Origin: CAZROT01 sp964601895
Lineage (GTDB): Bacteria > Pseudomonadota > Gammaproteobacteria > Enterobacterales > Enterobacteriaceae
Reading direction: 5' to 3'
Length of the DNA: 41,605 nt
Assembly (NCBI GenBank): GCA_964601895.1
Contig: CAZROT010000015.1
Coordinates: 1-41,605, forward strand
The notes under the pieces were generated by a model. The model was not told the origin of the DNA. It searched no databases and was given only the letters and a program-made list of their open reading frames with translations. The translations under genes were made by a program, and so were the position numbers. This document shows, piece after piece, positions 8,441 through 16,892 of this stretch; the stretch's first letter is position 1, and every line of letters starts with the position of its first letter.

Positions 8441-8509
8441 CCTGTTACGATTATCATCGATAATTTACCGTAACAGGGCACTGCGGTATCGCTATGAGAG
8501 TATGCCGCA
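8441..8509 (+). repeat. Two consecutive hairpins between the paralogue genes
   Basis: First hairpin: CCTGTTACG (8441-8449) pairs with CGTAACAGG (8469-8477). The stem continues as ATTATC (8450-8455) with GATAAT (8459-8464), giving about 15 pairs with a 4-base bulge. Second hairpin: TGCGGTAT (8482-8489) pairs with ATGCCGCA (8502-8509) with one G-T pair. No T run follows, so simple termination is unlikely. They lie 50-120 bases before the second gene and could act in mRNA processing, attenuation or as a small RNA. Confidence 0.45.
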
Positions 8510-8558
8510 ATAATCATACCAATATTAAAGTAGTTATTAACCCGTTATAAACAGCGAT

Positions 8559-8987
8559 ATGAGTGAGATAAAAAACAATTCAGGCTATCAGCGCAGCATC
8601 AGTAAGACTCCTGATCCCGGGACTTCCGGCAGTGGGCCAGGCACTGATGCCGAAAATCTCAGTATTAGCCGTGTTGGCAATACGTCCAGTCAGGCTTACT
8701 CACGCAGGAAAACAATTGAGCCTGCCCCTGAAGATATCAGCGATATCCCCCCCCTGACAATGATAACGGCAAGAGGAAGAGATGCAGCGAGCCGATCTCC
8801 GCATGTACTACCTGTAGCATTAGCTGCCGCTCAACAGGCAGGTCATTCAACCGAGCGGCAGCGCATGCTGAAAAGACCGCTGGTGAGAATGGAAAAAAGA
8901 AACTCTACAGACAGAAGGCGCAGAAACCTGGGACCTTCCCATGGCTCTGAGCGCAGAAAATCGGATAGAAGAATTCGCGCAGCCTGA
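8559..8987 (+). CDS. Unrecognised basic protein, second of the tandem paralogue pair
   Basis: 142 residues, ATG start with a weak ribosome site (CAGCGAT). The N-terminal 75 residues are polar, Ser/Gly/Pro-rich and probably disordered. Residues 78-139 match the C-terminal module of the preceding gene: VLPVAL, GHSTER, LKRP, STDRRRRNLGP and ERRKSDRR. By eye about 34 of some 58 aligned positions are identical. The unrelated N-termini on a shared C-terminal module suggest either an old duplication with fast divergence or a shared targeting or interaction domain. It is followed by nrdR after 123 bases, on the same strand but probably separately expressed. Confidence 0.7.
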   Translation: MSEIKNNSGYQRSISKTPDPGTSGSGPGTDAENLSISRVGNTSSQAYSRRKTIEPAPEDISDIPPLTMITARGRDAASRSPHVLPVALAAAQQAGHSTERQRMLKRPLVRMEKRNSTDRRRRNLGPSHGSERRKSDRRIRAA

Positions 8988-9110
8988 CAGATTTCCCCAC
9001 GCAGTGGTTAACATGACAGGAAAACAGCTACTTATGCTACTGGTGCTCCCTGTCTGTTCAGGGTAGACTGCGTTAACATTCAAAGCATTAAGTTTACACA
9101 GGTCGCAGTC

Positions 9111-9560
9111 ATGCATTGCCCGTTTTGTAGTGCTGTTGATACCCGAGTTATTGATTCCCGCCTGGTAGCTCAGGGGACGCAGGTACGCCGTCGACGTCAG
9201 TGCCTCTGCTGTCATGAGCGTTTCAACACCTTTGAGCTGGCACAGTTACTGATGCCAAGAATCATTAAACGTGATAACTTGCGTGAACCCTTTAATGAAG
9301 ACAAACTCCGTCGTGGCATGTTACGGGCGCTGGAAAAAAGACCAGTAAGTGCTGATGATATAGAAACTGCCATCAGCCAGATAAAATCGCGCTTGCGTGC
9401 CAGCGGTGAACCTGAGGTACCCTGTGACAGGGTAGGTAATCTGGTGATGGAGGTATTAAAGCGCCTTGATAAAATCGCCTATATCCGCTTTGCTTCTGTT
9501 TACCGCAGTTTCGATGATGTGCGCGAATTTGGCGAAGAAATTGCCAGATTGCAGGACTAA
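9111..9560 (+). CDS. nrdR: Transcriptional repressor NrdR
   Basis: Repressor of ribonucleotide reductase genes that senses ATP/dATP. It is 149 residues, the E. coli length. A zinc ribbon of four cysteines (C3, C6, C31, C34) with an RRRRQ basic stretch is followed by an ATP-cone domain (about 49-139) beginning RIIKRDNLREPFNEDKL. The ATG start gives MHCPFC, the standard N-terminus. It precedes ribD as in E. coli, although the 147-base spacer here suggests its own transcription unit. Confidence 0.97.
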   Translation: MHCPFCSAVDTRVIDSRLVAQGTQVRRRRQCLCCHERFNTFELAQLLMPRIIKRDNLREPFNEDKLRRGMLRALEKRPVSADDIETAISQIKSRLRASGEPEVPCDRVGNLVMEVLKRLDKIAYIRFASVYRSFDDVREFGEEIARLQD

Positions 9561-9565
9561 GTCTT

Positions 9566-9610
9566 ATTTTTATATATTTTTTATAAAAATTAGCAGCTTA
9601 TTATAAGCTG
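9566..9610. repeat. Two palindromes after nrdR
   Basis: ATTTTTATA (9566-9574) pairs with TATAAAAAT (9582-9590), starting 6 bases after the nrdR stop. CAGCTTA (9594-9600) pairs with TAAGCTG (9604-9610) over a 3-base loop. The first could end the nrdR mRNA weakly. The second is GC-poor and followed by T-rich sequence only on the minus strand. Either may be an operator for the ribD operon. Confidence 0.35.
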
Positions 9611-9707
9611 GTATCTGGCATTCATGAATAAATAACAGTGGCCTGTCTGGATCCCGTCGCTTTTCCGGCAGAAAAACGAGCATGATAACAAGGTAAAAAG
9701 GAGGCTT

Positions 9708-10823
9708 ATGCACGCGGATGAAATGTGGATGAATCAGGCTCTTCTGCTGGCACGCCGCGGCCGTTTTACCGCTACACCGAATCCCTGTGTTGGTTGTGTC
9801 ATTGTGAACAATGACGAAAAAGTAGGGGAAGGTTATCACTGGCGTGCCGGTGAACCTCATGCAGAAATTCATGCACTGAACATGGCCGGCAGTCGTGCAC
9901 GTGGAGCAACGGCTTATGTCACGCTTGAGCCCTGCTGCCACCATGGACTTACTCCCCCCTGTACTGACGCGCTGGTGCGCGCTGGCATCACCCGTCTGGT
10001 TACTGCCATGCAGGATCCTAATCCCCAGGTGTGTGGGCGTGGTCTGTATCAGTTAAAACAGGCAGGTATTATAGTTCAGCATGGTCTGATGCAGGCAGAG
10101 GCAGAAGCACTGAATCGCGGGTTTTGCAAACGCATGCGTAGCGGATTTCCCTGGGTTCAACTGAAAATAGCGGCTTCACTGGATGGCAGGACAGCCATGG
10201 CTGGCGGTGAAAGTAAATGGATAACTTCAGCTGCGGCACGAGCAGATGTTCAACAGCTTCGCGCCCAGTGTTGCGCCATCCTCAGCACCAGTGCCACCGT
10301 GCTTGCTGATGATCCTGCTCTTACAGTACGGTGGGAAACACTGGATGCTGCCATAAAAGCGCAGTATCCCAAAGACAGCCTGCGCCAGCCTGTCAGAGTT
10401 ATCCTTGATAGTCAGAATCGTGTTAGCGCAAAGCATCAGGTAATACGGGGATCAGGGCTCTGCTGGCTGGCACGCCTTAGCACCGATGACAGTCACTTGC
10501 CTGATAACAGCGAACAGCTGCTGTTGCCAGAGCAGCATGGTCATGTTGATCTGGTACTGCTGTTGATGGAGCTTTCCAGGCGTCAGATAAATTCAGTGTT
10601 GGTTGAAGCCGGGGCACAGCTTTCAGGTGCATTACTCAGTGCGGGTCTGGTGGATGAACTGATACTTTACCTGGCACCTAAATTATTGGGTAATGAAGCC
10701 CGTGCACTCTGCATGCTGCCCGGGTTAAATTCGCTTGCACAGGCAGTGGAATTTACTATAAGCGCAGTCTGTCAGGTTGGGCCTGATTTGCGTCTGCATT
10801 TGAAACCCGAAAGCAGGCAGTAA
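9708..10823 (+). CDS. ribD: Bifunctional riboflavin biosynthesis deaminase/reductase
   Basis: Converts the pyrimidine product of GTP cyclohydrolase II in two steps (deamination, then NADPH-dependent side-chain reduction) in riboflavin synthesis. It is 371 residues against 367 in E. coli. The N-terminal deaminase domain shows the zinc and catalytic residues H51-A-E53 and PCC (C76) with PPC (C85). The C-terminal half is the dihydrofolate-reductase-like reductase (ASLDGRTAMAGGESKWIT). The start ATG follows a near-perfect AAAGGAGG site. It heads a group with ribH and nusB (55 and 10 bases apart). No FMN riboswitch is visible upstream, as expected for enterobacteria. Confidence 0.97.
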   Translation: MHADEMWMNQALLLARRGRFTATPNPCVGCVIVNNDEKVGEGYHWRAGEPHAEIHALNMAGSRARGATAYVTLEPCCHHGLTPPCTDALVRAGITRLVTAMQDPNPQVCGRGLYQLKQAGIIVQHGLMQAEAEALNRGFCKRMRSGFPWVQLKIAASLDGRTAMAGGESKWITSAAARADVQQLRAQCCAILSTSATVLADDPALTVRWETLDAAIKAQYPKDSLRQPVRVILDSQNRVSAKHQVIRGSGLCWLARLSTDDSHLPDNSEQLLLPEQHGHVDLVLLLMELSRRQINSVLVEAGAQLSGALLSAGLVDELILYLAPKLLGNEARALCMLPGLNSLAQAVEFTISAVCQVGPDLRLHLKPESRQ

Positions 10824-10878
10824 AAAAATATGGTAGAATTCGTTACTGTCATCTGCATTTAGAAATTAAAGGAATACC

Positions 10879-11358
10879 ATGAATCTTCCCGAAGGCAGTG
10901 TTGCTGCTCCACACGCCAAAATAGCCATTGCAGTTGCGCGCTTTAATCATGTCATCAATCATAGTCTGCTGAATGGTGCCCTTGATGCCCTTAAACGCAT
11001 GGGTCAGGTTAGTGACAGTAACGTCAAAGTGGTTTGGGTGCCGGGGGCTTATGAGTTACCGCTCACCGCCAGTTTACTGGCAAAGACCAAACGCTATCAT
11101 GCGATTATTGCGTTAGGTTGTGTGATTCGTGGTGCTACCGCACACTTTGACTATGTTGCCGGGGAATGCAGCGCTGGCCTGTCAAGAGTAATGCTTGAGA
11201 CAGAAATTCCTGTCGCTTTTGGCGTATTGACCACGGATAACATTGAACAGGCCATTGAGCGTGCCGGTTGCAAGGCTGGGAATAAAGGTTTTGATGCTGC
11301 TCTAGCGGCGCTTGAAATGATTAATATCACCACAGCCATAAAAGCTGAATTAAGTTAA
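10879..11358 (+). CDS. ribH: 6,7-dimethyl-8-ribityllumazine synthase
   Basis: Joins the ribitylamino-pyrimidine with dihydroxybutanone phosphate to give lumazine, the penultimate riboflavin step. E. coli calls this gene ribE. It is 159 residues (156 in E. coli). Typical motifs are RFNHVINHSLLNGA near the N-terminus, VPGAYELP, and IALGCVIRGATAHFDYV with the conserved catalytic His region. The ATG follows AAAGGAAT. It lies between ribD and nusB in a probable operon, supplying riboflavin and with it FMN and FAD. Confidence 0.97.
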   Translation: MNLPEGSVAAPHAKIAIAVARFNHVINHSLLNGALDALKRMGQVSDSNVKVVWVPGAYELPLTASLLAKTKRYHAIIALGCVIRGATAHFDYVAGECSAGLSRVMLETEIPVAFGVLTTDNIEQAIERAGCKAGNKGFDAALAALEMINITTAIKAELS

Positions 11359-11368
11359 GGGGAATTGT

Positions 11369-11848
11369 GTGAAACCTGTGGCGCGTCGTCGTGCGCGTGA
11401 ATGTGCAGTTCAGGCTATCTACTCATGGCAATTATCGCAAAATGCGGTGGCTGATGTGGAATCATTATTTCTGTCAGAACAGGATATTAATGGTGTTGAT
11501 GTCGGTTATTTTCGTGAATTACTGTCGGGTATAACAGCCAATACCGCTGAGCTGGATGCACTAATGGCGCCTTATCTATCGCGCCAGCTGAGCCGATTAG
11601 GCCAGATAGAGCGTGCCATTCTGCGCCTTGCTCTGTTTGAATTAAGCCGGCGCTTTGATGTCCCCTCTAAGGTAGCCATTAATGAGGCCATTGATCTGGC
11701 GAAAACTTTTGGCGCTGAAGATAGCCATAAATTTGTCAATGGTGTACTGGATAAAATCGCCCCTGTGGTGCGTAGTGAACAGCTAAAGCCCAGGGCAAAC
11801 CCACGTATGTCTGTGCGGGACGGGATAGCGGGCAAAGAGCATAAATAA
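11369..11848 (+). CDS. nusB: Transcription antitermination factor NusB
   Basis: Binds boxA RNA with S10 (NusE) and supports rRNA antitermination. It is 159 residues, about 20 longer than E. coli NusB (139), the surplus being a basic tail after APVVRSEQ. The core motifs are standard: RRRARECAVQAIYSWQLS at the N-terminus, then GQIERAILRLALFEL and VAINEAIDLAKTFG. The start is GTG at 11369, set by AAGGGGA just after the ribH stop 10 bases upstream, so translation is probably coupled to ribH. Confidence 0.96.
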   Translation: MKPVARRRARECAVQAIYSWQLSQNAVADVESLFLSEQDINGVDVGYFRELLSGITANTAELDALMAPYLSRQLSRLGQIERAILRLALFELSRRFDVPSKVAINEAIDLAKTFGAEDSHKFVNGVLDKIAPVVRSEQLKPRANPRMSVRDGIAGKEHK

Positions 11849-12080
11849 AATCATGCTGATGAATTAACAGAATTGACTCCTGGATTTTAAAAAAATCATC
11901 ATAAGCCAGACAGCATATGCTGATATAAAGTCCGTGCTGTTACAGAGCCTGAACCAGGGCTGGGGAGTTTACGTTTATGATGATGAAACCGTTGCTGTCC
12001 TGCCATAACCTTCTATTGGCAGCATCATAACAGGCATTAACTGCATGGATGCTTTAGTTAATTTCTCTCTGGAAAAAGAT
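11849..12080. other. Spacer between nusB and thiL with an open but start-less frame
   Basis: 232 bases, longer than the short spacer in E. coli. One plus-strand frame is open for about 46 codons and ends at a TAA near 12007, reading WGVYVYDDETVAVLP at its end. It has no ATG start or ribosome site and I recognise no family. It may be the remnant of a lost gene or chance. Confidence 0.25.
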
Positions 12081-13064
12081 ATGGCATGTTGTGAATTTGA
12101 CCTCATTGCACGTTATTTTAATCGTTCTCGCAATAACCGACAGGATGTAAAACTTGGTTCTGGAGATGATTGCGCACTGCTGACGCTATCAGATAAGCAC
12201 TTCCTTGCTGTCAGTACTGATACTCTGGTATCCGGGGTTCATTTCATGGCAGATATTGACCCTGTTGATCTGGGTTATAAAGCACTGGCGGTTAATTTAA
12301 GTGATCTGGCTGCCATGGGCGCAGATCCTGCCTGGTTATCCCTTGCGCTTACCCTTCCTCAGGTGGATGAAAACTGGCTGCAAAAATTCAGTGACAGCCT
12401 GTTTGAGCAGTTAAATTACTACAGCATGCAGCTAATTGGTGGTGATACGACACGCGGTCCTCTCAGTATGACACTCACCGTTCATGGTCTGGTCCCGGCA
12501 GGATGTATATTAAGCCGTTCTGGTGCCAGAACGGGCGACTGGATTTATGTCACAGGGACGCTGGGGGATAGCGCAGCGGGGTTGGCTATTTTGCAGAATC
12601 AGTTACAGCCGGACAATGAAATAGACAGAGTGGCACTTATCAACCGCCATCTGAGACCCGTACCACGTATACTTCAGGGCAAGGCACTGCATACGCTTGC
12701 CAGTGCTGCCATCGATATTTCTGATGGCCTTATCTCTGATCTGCAGCATATTTTAACTGCCAGTCATTGTGGTGCACGTGTTGAGCTGGAACTGTTACCT
12801 TATTCCAGCCATCTTAAAAACCAGGCAACTCCAGAACAGGCGTTATACTGGGCCCTGGCGGGTGGTGAAGACTATGAACTTTGCTTTACTGTGCCGGAAG
12901 CAAATCGCAGCGCAGTGAGTACTGCGCTGAGTTATCTGGGCGCAAAATATACGCGTATTGGCCAGATTACGGCACCCAGAACAGGACTGAATTTTTTCAA
13001 CCAGGGTAAGCCTGTTAAACTTGCATGGCAGGGTTTTAACCATTTTGCATTGCCACAGACATAA
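12081..13064 (+). CDS. thiL: Thiamine-monophosphate kinase
   Basis: Phosphorylates thiamine phosphate to thiamine diphosphate, the active cofactor, using ATP. The ATG at 12081 gives MACCEFDLIARYF, which matches the E. coli N-terminus and yields 327 residues (325 in E. coli); an in-frame ATG at 12045 would add 12 unlikely residues. Motifs include the ATP/Mg site GDDCALL, the AVNLSDLAAMGADP segment, GGDTTRGP and, near the end, AGGEDYELCF. Its stop overlaps the pgpA start by one base (TAATG), so the two are translationally coupled. Confidence 0.96.
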   Translation: MACCEFDLIARYFNRSRNNRQDVKLGSGDDCALLTLSDKHFLAVSTDTLVSGVHFMADIDPVDLGYKALAVNLSDLAAMGADPAWLSLALTLPQVDENWLQKFSDSLFEQLNYYSMQLIGGDTTRGPLSMTLTVHGLVPAGCILSRSGARTGDWIYVTGTLGDSAAGLAILQNQLQPDNEIDRVALINRHLRPVPRILQGKALHTLASAAIDISDGLISDLQHILTASHCGARVELELLPYSSHLKNQATPEQALYWALAGGEDYELCFTVPEANRSAVSTALSYLGAKYTRIGQITAPRTGLNFFNQGKPVKLAWQGFNHFALPQT

Positions 13065-13552
13065 TGAATAATACCGCATACAGATTATCTCTACGTAATC
13101 TCTGGTACTGCCTTGCGACTGGCTTTGGCAGCGGCCGTTCGCCTTTTTTTCCAGGTACCGCAGGGTCACTGGCCGCTCTTCCATGCTGGTTATTATTAAT
13201 TCAGTTACCCACGCCATTTTATGGCCTGTCGGTTACCTTTGGTATTATTACTGGCTGCTGGCTCTGTCATTTTGTAGCAAAAGACATGCAGGAAGCGGAT
13301 CCTGCCAGCATTGTCTGGGACGAATTTGTCGGCCTGTGGATTGCATTGATGGCTCTGCCGGCAAATAACGCGCTGTGGGTGATTTCAGGTTTTATCCTTT
13401 TTCGCCTGCTGGATATCTGGAAGCCCTGGCCCATTCGCTGGTGTGATCGTCATATAAAAGGTGGCATCGGCATTATGTTTGACGATATTGTTGCCGGGCT
13501 TATCTGTGCGGGTATACTGCATCTTGCTGGTATCCTCAGTCAGAGCGCATGA
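13064..13552 (+). CDS. pgpA: Phosphatidylglycerophosphatase A
   Basis: Membrane enzyme that removes phosphate from phosphatidylglycerophosphate to make phosphatidylglycerol. It acts one step after PgsA, encoded at the right end of this window. It is 162 residues (about 172 in E. coli). Family signatures are GFGSGRSPFFPGTAGSL near the N-terminus, IVWDEFVGLWIA in the middle and GGIGIMFDDIVAG near the end. Four hydrophobic segments are visible. Its ATG overlaps the thiL stop by one base. Confidence 0.96.
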   Translation: MNNTAYRLSLRNLWYCLATGFGSGRSPFFPGTAGSLAALPCWLLLIQLPTPFYGLSVTFGIITGCWLCHFVAKDMQEADPASIVWDEFVGLWIALMALPANNALWVISGFILFRLLDIWKPWPIRWCDRHIKGGIGIMFDDIVAGLICAGILHLAGILSQSA

Positions 13553-13656
13553 TAGCGGGGGACTGTAGTTACCAGAGTACAGTGGTGAGAGACAGTAAAT
13601 GACAGCAGTTTTGCCGCCAGAGGAATAACGGATATCTGAATCCTGTAAAGTGAAAT

Positions 13657-14439
13657 ATGGAAAAAATTTTTTTAAATGGGCAGAGTTATCACCTTGAACT
13701 CTGTCATCGTGAAAATAGTACCCAGGAAAAGCTCAACCAGCTCCACGCCGGGCTTTTTACTCTGCTGCAGGAAAGAGAGCGGGAATTTGGTTTTAGTCCG
13801 CAGATAATCACCCATTACCCTGATCCTGAAAAAGATTTTTTCACAAATCCACCTGGCTATATTGCAAAGCTGGTAAAAAATACGGATAAAAATACCGGCC
13901 GGATTATTATTCTGACTACTTATGGCGATATTCTGGGCCCTGCTCTTGTCGAGGCAGGGTATGAAAAAAAAGTAGTGCATATGCCTGCCGGACCAGATAA
14001 CACTGCGGTTTTTAGCACTGACTGTAATCAATTACCCGATAACATCCATACACTTTATATCGAAGCAGTTAATGAATGTGATGAAAAAATTCGCCCGGGT
14101 TTTATTCTGTCTTTAACCGACAGGGCAGGTGCTGTTTGTGGCGGTATGTCTGGATCCATCTGGCCGTGTGGCAATGCCTCTTATGCCTGGATTGCCACTG
14201 TGGCCGTCAGTCGGGATATGCCGCCTGGCACGGGAACACTGCTGGCTGAACAGGTACTGAGTTATCTCAAGCGACAGGGTGTGAAGAAAATTCATCTTGG
14301 AACCCAGACCGCAGAAGGCTTCTATCACAAGCTTGGCTTTAATATCGATCATCATGTGGTTACTGGCTTGCGTTATCGTAGTGGTAAAGGTGGAGAAACG
14401 ATTGCGCATAATCTGGTTATTATGAGCAAAAAGCCGTGA
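13657..14439 (+). CDS. GNAT-family N-acetyltransferase-like protein
   Basis: 260 residues, ATG start. The C-terminal part (about 145-235) fits the GNAT fold: a strand AWIATVAV, the acetyl-CoA pyrophosphate loop MPPGTGTLL (188-196), then a helix, IHLGTQ and the final GFYHKLGFN motif typical of GNAT enzymes. The N-terminal 140 residues are not recognised and contain alternating beta/alpha stretches. The substrate is unknown. It occupies the place of yajO between pgpA and dxs in E. coli, converges with dxs and has no partner gene, so it is probably an acquired or lineage-specific gene. The 104-base gap to pgpA suggests its own promoter. Confidence 0.75.
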   Translation: MEKIFLNGQSYHLELCHRENSTQEKLNQLHAGLFTLLQEREREFGFSPQIITHYPDPEKDFFTNPPGYIAKLVKNTDKNTGRIIILTTYGDILGPALVEAGYEKKVVHMPAGPDNTAVFSTDCNQLPDNIHTLYIEAVNECDEKIRPGFILSLTDRAGAVCGGMSGSIWPCGNASYAWIATVAVSRDMPPGTGTLLAEQVLSYLKRQGVKKIHLGTQTAEGFYHKLGFNIDHHVVTGLRYRSGKGGETIAHNLVIMSKKP

Positions 14440-14662
14440 TACTTTATGGAGTTACAGCGTAACTTCATGTTTTTACGTTATAATCCCTGTAGCATTATCT
14501 GCTGGAGTGAAGAGCCGCTATTACTGACATGCCGTTGATGACGTGGTATTTGCCGGTGCAGTTGTCAGGCAGTTGTTATTATCCGCCATGCGCACCGTCT
14601 TTACACAGGCCCCCGTTTTTATCAGAACAATACCGGATTTTCACTGATATTTATTCCCGGCT

Positions 14663-16537
14663 TTATGAAGCGGGCAGGTTTAACCAGTTTTCGATGCGCT
14701 GCTGAATTCCCCGGGCATCCAGGTTCAGATCAGCGCGGATCTCTTCCTGTGTTCCCTGGACAATAAACTCGTCAGGCAGGCCTATGTTAAGCACTGGGAT
14801 TTTCTGGCGTTGAGATAGCAGGAATTCGTTCACGCCACTGCCTGCACCACCCATAATGGCGTTTTCTTCCAGTGTTACCAGGCATTGATACGCTGCTGCC
14901 ATCTCCAGCAGAAGTACTTCATCCAGTGGTTTTACAAAGCGCATGTCAACCAGTGTCGCATCGAGGTTGCTGGCCACTATATCTGCCTGTGCCAGCAGGG
15001 TACCAAAACTGAGAATGGCAATGTTTTTACCGAGGCGGCGGACGCGTGCTTTACCCAGCTCCATAATTTGTAATGGCTCCAGGACGGCCCCAATGCCACT
15101 GCCACGAGGATAGCGTACGCAGGAAGGACCCGCATTATAATGATATCCGGTATGAAGCATCTGGCGGCATTCATTTTCGTCACTGGGCGCCATAATCACC
15201 ATCCCCGGAATACAGCGCAGAAAAGAGAGATCAAAAGCTCCCTGATGAGTTGGCCCATCAGCACCTACTATTCCGCCGCGATCAATGGCAAAAAGTACCG
15301 GTAGCTTTTGAATGGCAACATCATGAATGACTTGATCATAGGCACGTTGTAAAAAAGTAGAATAGATAGCGACAACCGGTTTATACCCCCCTATCGCCAG
15401 CCCAGCTGCAAAAGTAACCGCATGCTGCTCGGCAATAGCAACATCAAAGTATTGCTGCGGGTACTGTTGGGAAAACTGTACCATTCCGGAGCCTTCACGC
15501 ATGGCAGGCGTGATAGCCATCAGTAAATTATCTCTGGAAGCTGCTTCACATAACCATTCCCCGAAAATTTTTGAGTAGGTAGGCAGTCCTTCCTTACTTG
15601 CTGGCAGAATACCTGACGCGGGATCAAATTTAGGGACGGCGTGCCAGCCAATAGGATCCTGTTCAGCAGGTGTATAGCCTCTGCCTTTTTTGGTCATTAC
15701 ATGCAGGAATTGCGGACCTTTCAGGTGAATCATATTTTTCAGTGTCTGCACCAGAGCAAGCACGTCATGGCCGTCTACCGGGCCAATATAATTGAAACCC
15801 AGCTCTTCGAACAGTGTTCCCGGTACCACCATACCTTTCAGGTGCTCTTCCGTACGTTTGAGTAATTCCCTGACGGGTGAGATACCAGAAAACATTTTCT
15901 TACTGCCCTCACGCAGGGTGGAATATAATCTGCCTGACAGCAGCTGAGCAAGGTGGTTATTCAGCGCACCTACGTTTTCTGAAATGGACATTTCGTTATC
16001 ATTCAGTACCACCAGAATATCTGAATGAACATCTCCGGCATGATTCATGGCTTCGAATGCCATACCGGCGGTCAGTGCACCATCGCCAATAACACAAACA
16101 GTCCTGCGGCCTTTGTGCTCACGTTCAGCAGCGATGGCCATACCCAGACCTGCACTGATTGATGTTGATGAATGTCCCACAGAAAGTACATCGTATTGAC
16201 TTTCATCACGCCATGGAAAAGGATGCAGGCCATTTTTCTGGCGAATAGTGCCAATTTTGTGGCGCCGCCCGGTAAGAATTTTATGAGGATATGCCTGATG
16301 ACCGACATCCCATATCAGATTATCAAACGGGGTATTGTAAACATAATGCAGGGCAACAGTCAGTTCAACAGCGCCTAATCCGGATGCAAAGTGGCCGCTG
16401 GAAATGCTGACACTGTTTAACAGATACTGACGAAGTTCATCACATAATTTCGGCAGGTGGGTTTTGGGTAACAGACGCAGTTCCTCAGGGATCCCCGCCA
16501 GCGCCAGTGTCGGATATTGGGTTATGTCAAGGCTCAT
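14663..16537 (-). CDS. dxs: 1-deoxy-D-xylulose-5-phosphate synthase
   Basis: Thiamine-diphosphate enzyme that condenses pyruvate with glyceraldehyde 3-phosphate, the first step of the MEP isoprenoid pathway. The ATG at 16537 gives MSLDITQYPTLAL, matching the E. coli start, and 624 residues (620 in E. coli); an in-frame GTG at 16564 would add nine. Motifs are the His in SSGHFASG, the TPP motif GDGALTAGMAFEAMNHAG followed by NDNEMSIS, and transketolase-type segments DVAIAEQHAVTFAAG and GADGPTHQG. In E. coli dxs follows ispA closely. Here 517 bases with two ERIC-like repeats separate them. Confidence 0.96.
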   Translation of the reverse strand: MSLDITQYPTLALAGIPEELRLLPKTHLPKLCDELRQYLLNSVSISSGHFASGLGAVELTVALHYVYNTPFDNLIWDVGHQAYPHKILTGRRHKIGTIRQKNGLHPFPWRDESQYDVLSVGHSSTSISAGLGMAIAAEREHKGRRTVCVIGDGALTAGMAFEAMNHAGDVHSDILVVLNDNEMSISENVGALNNHLAQLLSGRLYSTLREGSKKMFSGISPVRELLKRTEEHLKGMVVPGTLFEELGFNYIGPVDGHDVLALVQTLKNMIHLKGPQFLHVMTKKGRGYTPAEQDPIGWHAVPKFDPASGILPASKEGLPTYSKIFGEWLCEAASRDNLLMAITPAMREGSGMVQFSQQYPQQYFDVAIAEQHAVTFAAGLAIGGYKPVVAIYSTFLQRAYDQVIHDVAIQKLPVLFAIDRGGIVGADGPTHQGAFDLSFLRCIPGMVIMAPSDENECRQMLHTGYHYNAGPSCVRYPRGSGIGAVLEPLQIMELGKARVRRLGKNIAILSFGTLLAQADIVASNLDATLVDMRFVKPLDEVLLLEMAAAYQCLVTLEENAIMGGAGSGVNEFLLSQRQKIPVLNIGLPDEFIVQGTQEEIRADLNLDARGIQQRIENWLNLPAS

Positions 16538-16720
16538 GCGATACTCAATTTCGGAAGTGACCACAGGTTGTTAGATCCTGTGTGGAATCTACGGTGTATT
16601 GATAAATAGTGCGCTACTCTGTGTTTAAAAATAGACATTGACTGCCATGGGGTTTTCCTGCCGCATTTGGCGCTGCTTCGACTTCATGTGTATGATTCCA
16701 GACCAGTTCCAGGACGGCTA

Positions 16721-16848
16721 TATACCCTTCGTCTTTCAAGCTGCAGCTGTGCTGGCTGCGAACACTCAGCCCAATCACATAGCGGCTCTATGCTCATGGA
16801 GATTTGCATTCTTGCCGCCTTGCTGCAATTCGAAATATTTTGGTTATA
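16721..16848. repeat. ERIC-like element, copy 1
   Basis: About 128 bases bounded by TATACCCTTCG at the left and a decayed TTTTGGTTATA at the right. Inner landmarks match the enterobacterial ERIC/IRU family: CTGCAGCTGTGCTGGCTGCG, the central imperfect palindrome around CCAATCACATAG and CTATGCTCATGG, and CTTGCCGCCTTGCTGCAA. It has no coding capacity of its own. It lies between ispA and dxs, so if transcribed it folds into a long hairpin. Its right end has lost the GGG of GGGTATA, so it looks like the older copy. Confidence 0.85.
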
Positions 16849-16892
16849 GATTAGCGTATTGTATTTATTTAAACTATTAATATTTGTTTATC

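Noticed and set aside
4437..9110. Integrated element bounded by a duplicated tRNA-Lys 3' end
   Set aside because: No integrase gene and no second copy of the tRNA end were found in the window.
9561..9707. FMN riboswitch before ribD
   Set aside because: The spacer is too short and lacks the conserved RFN helices; only simple palindromes are seen.
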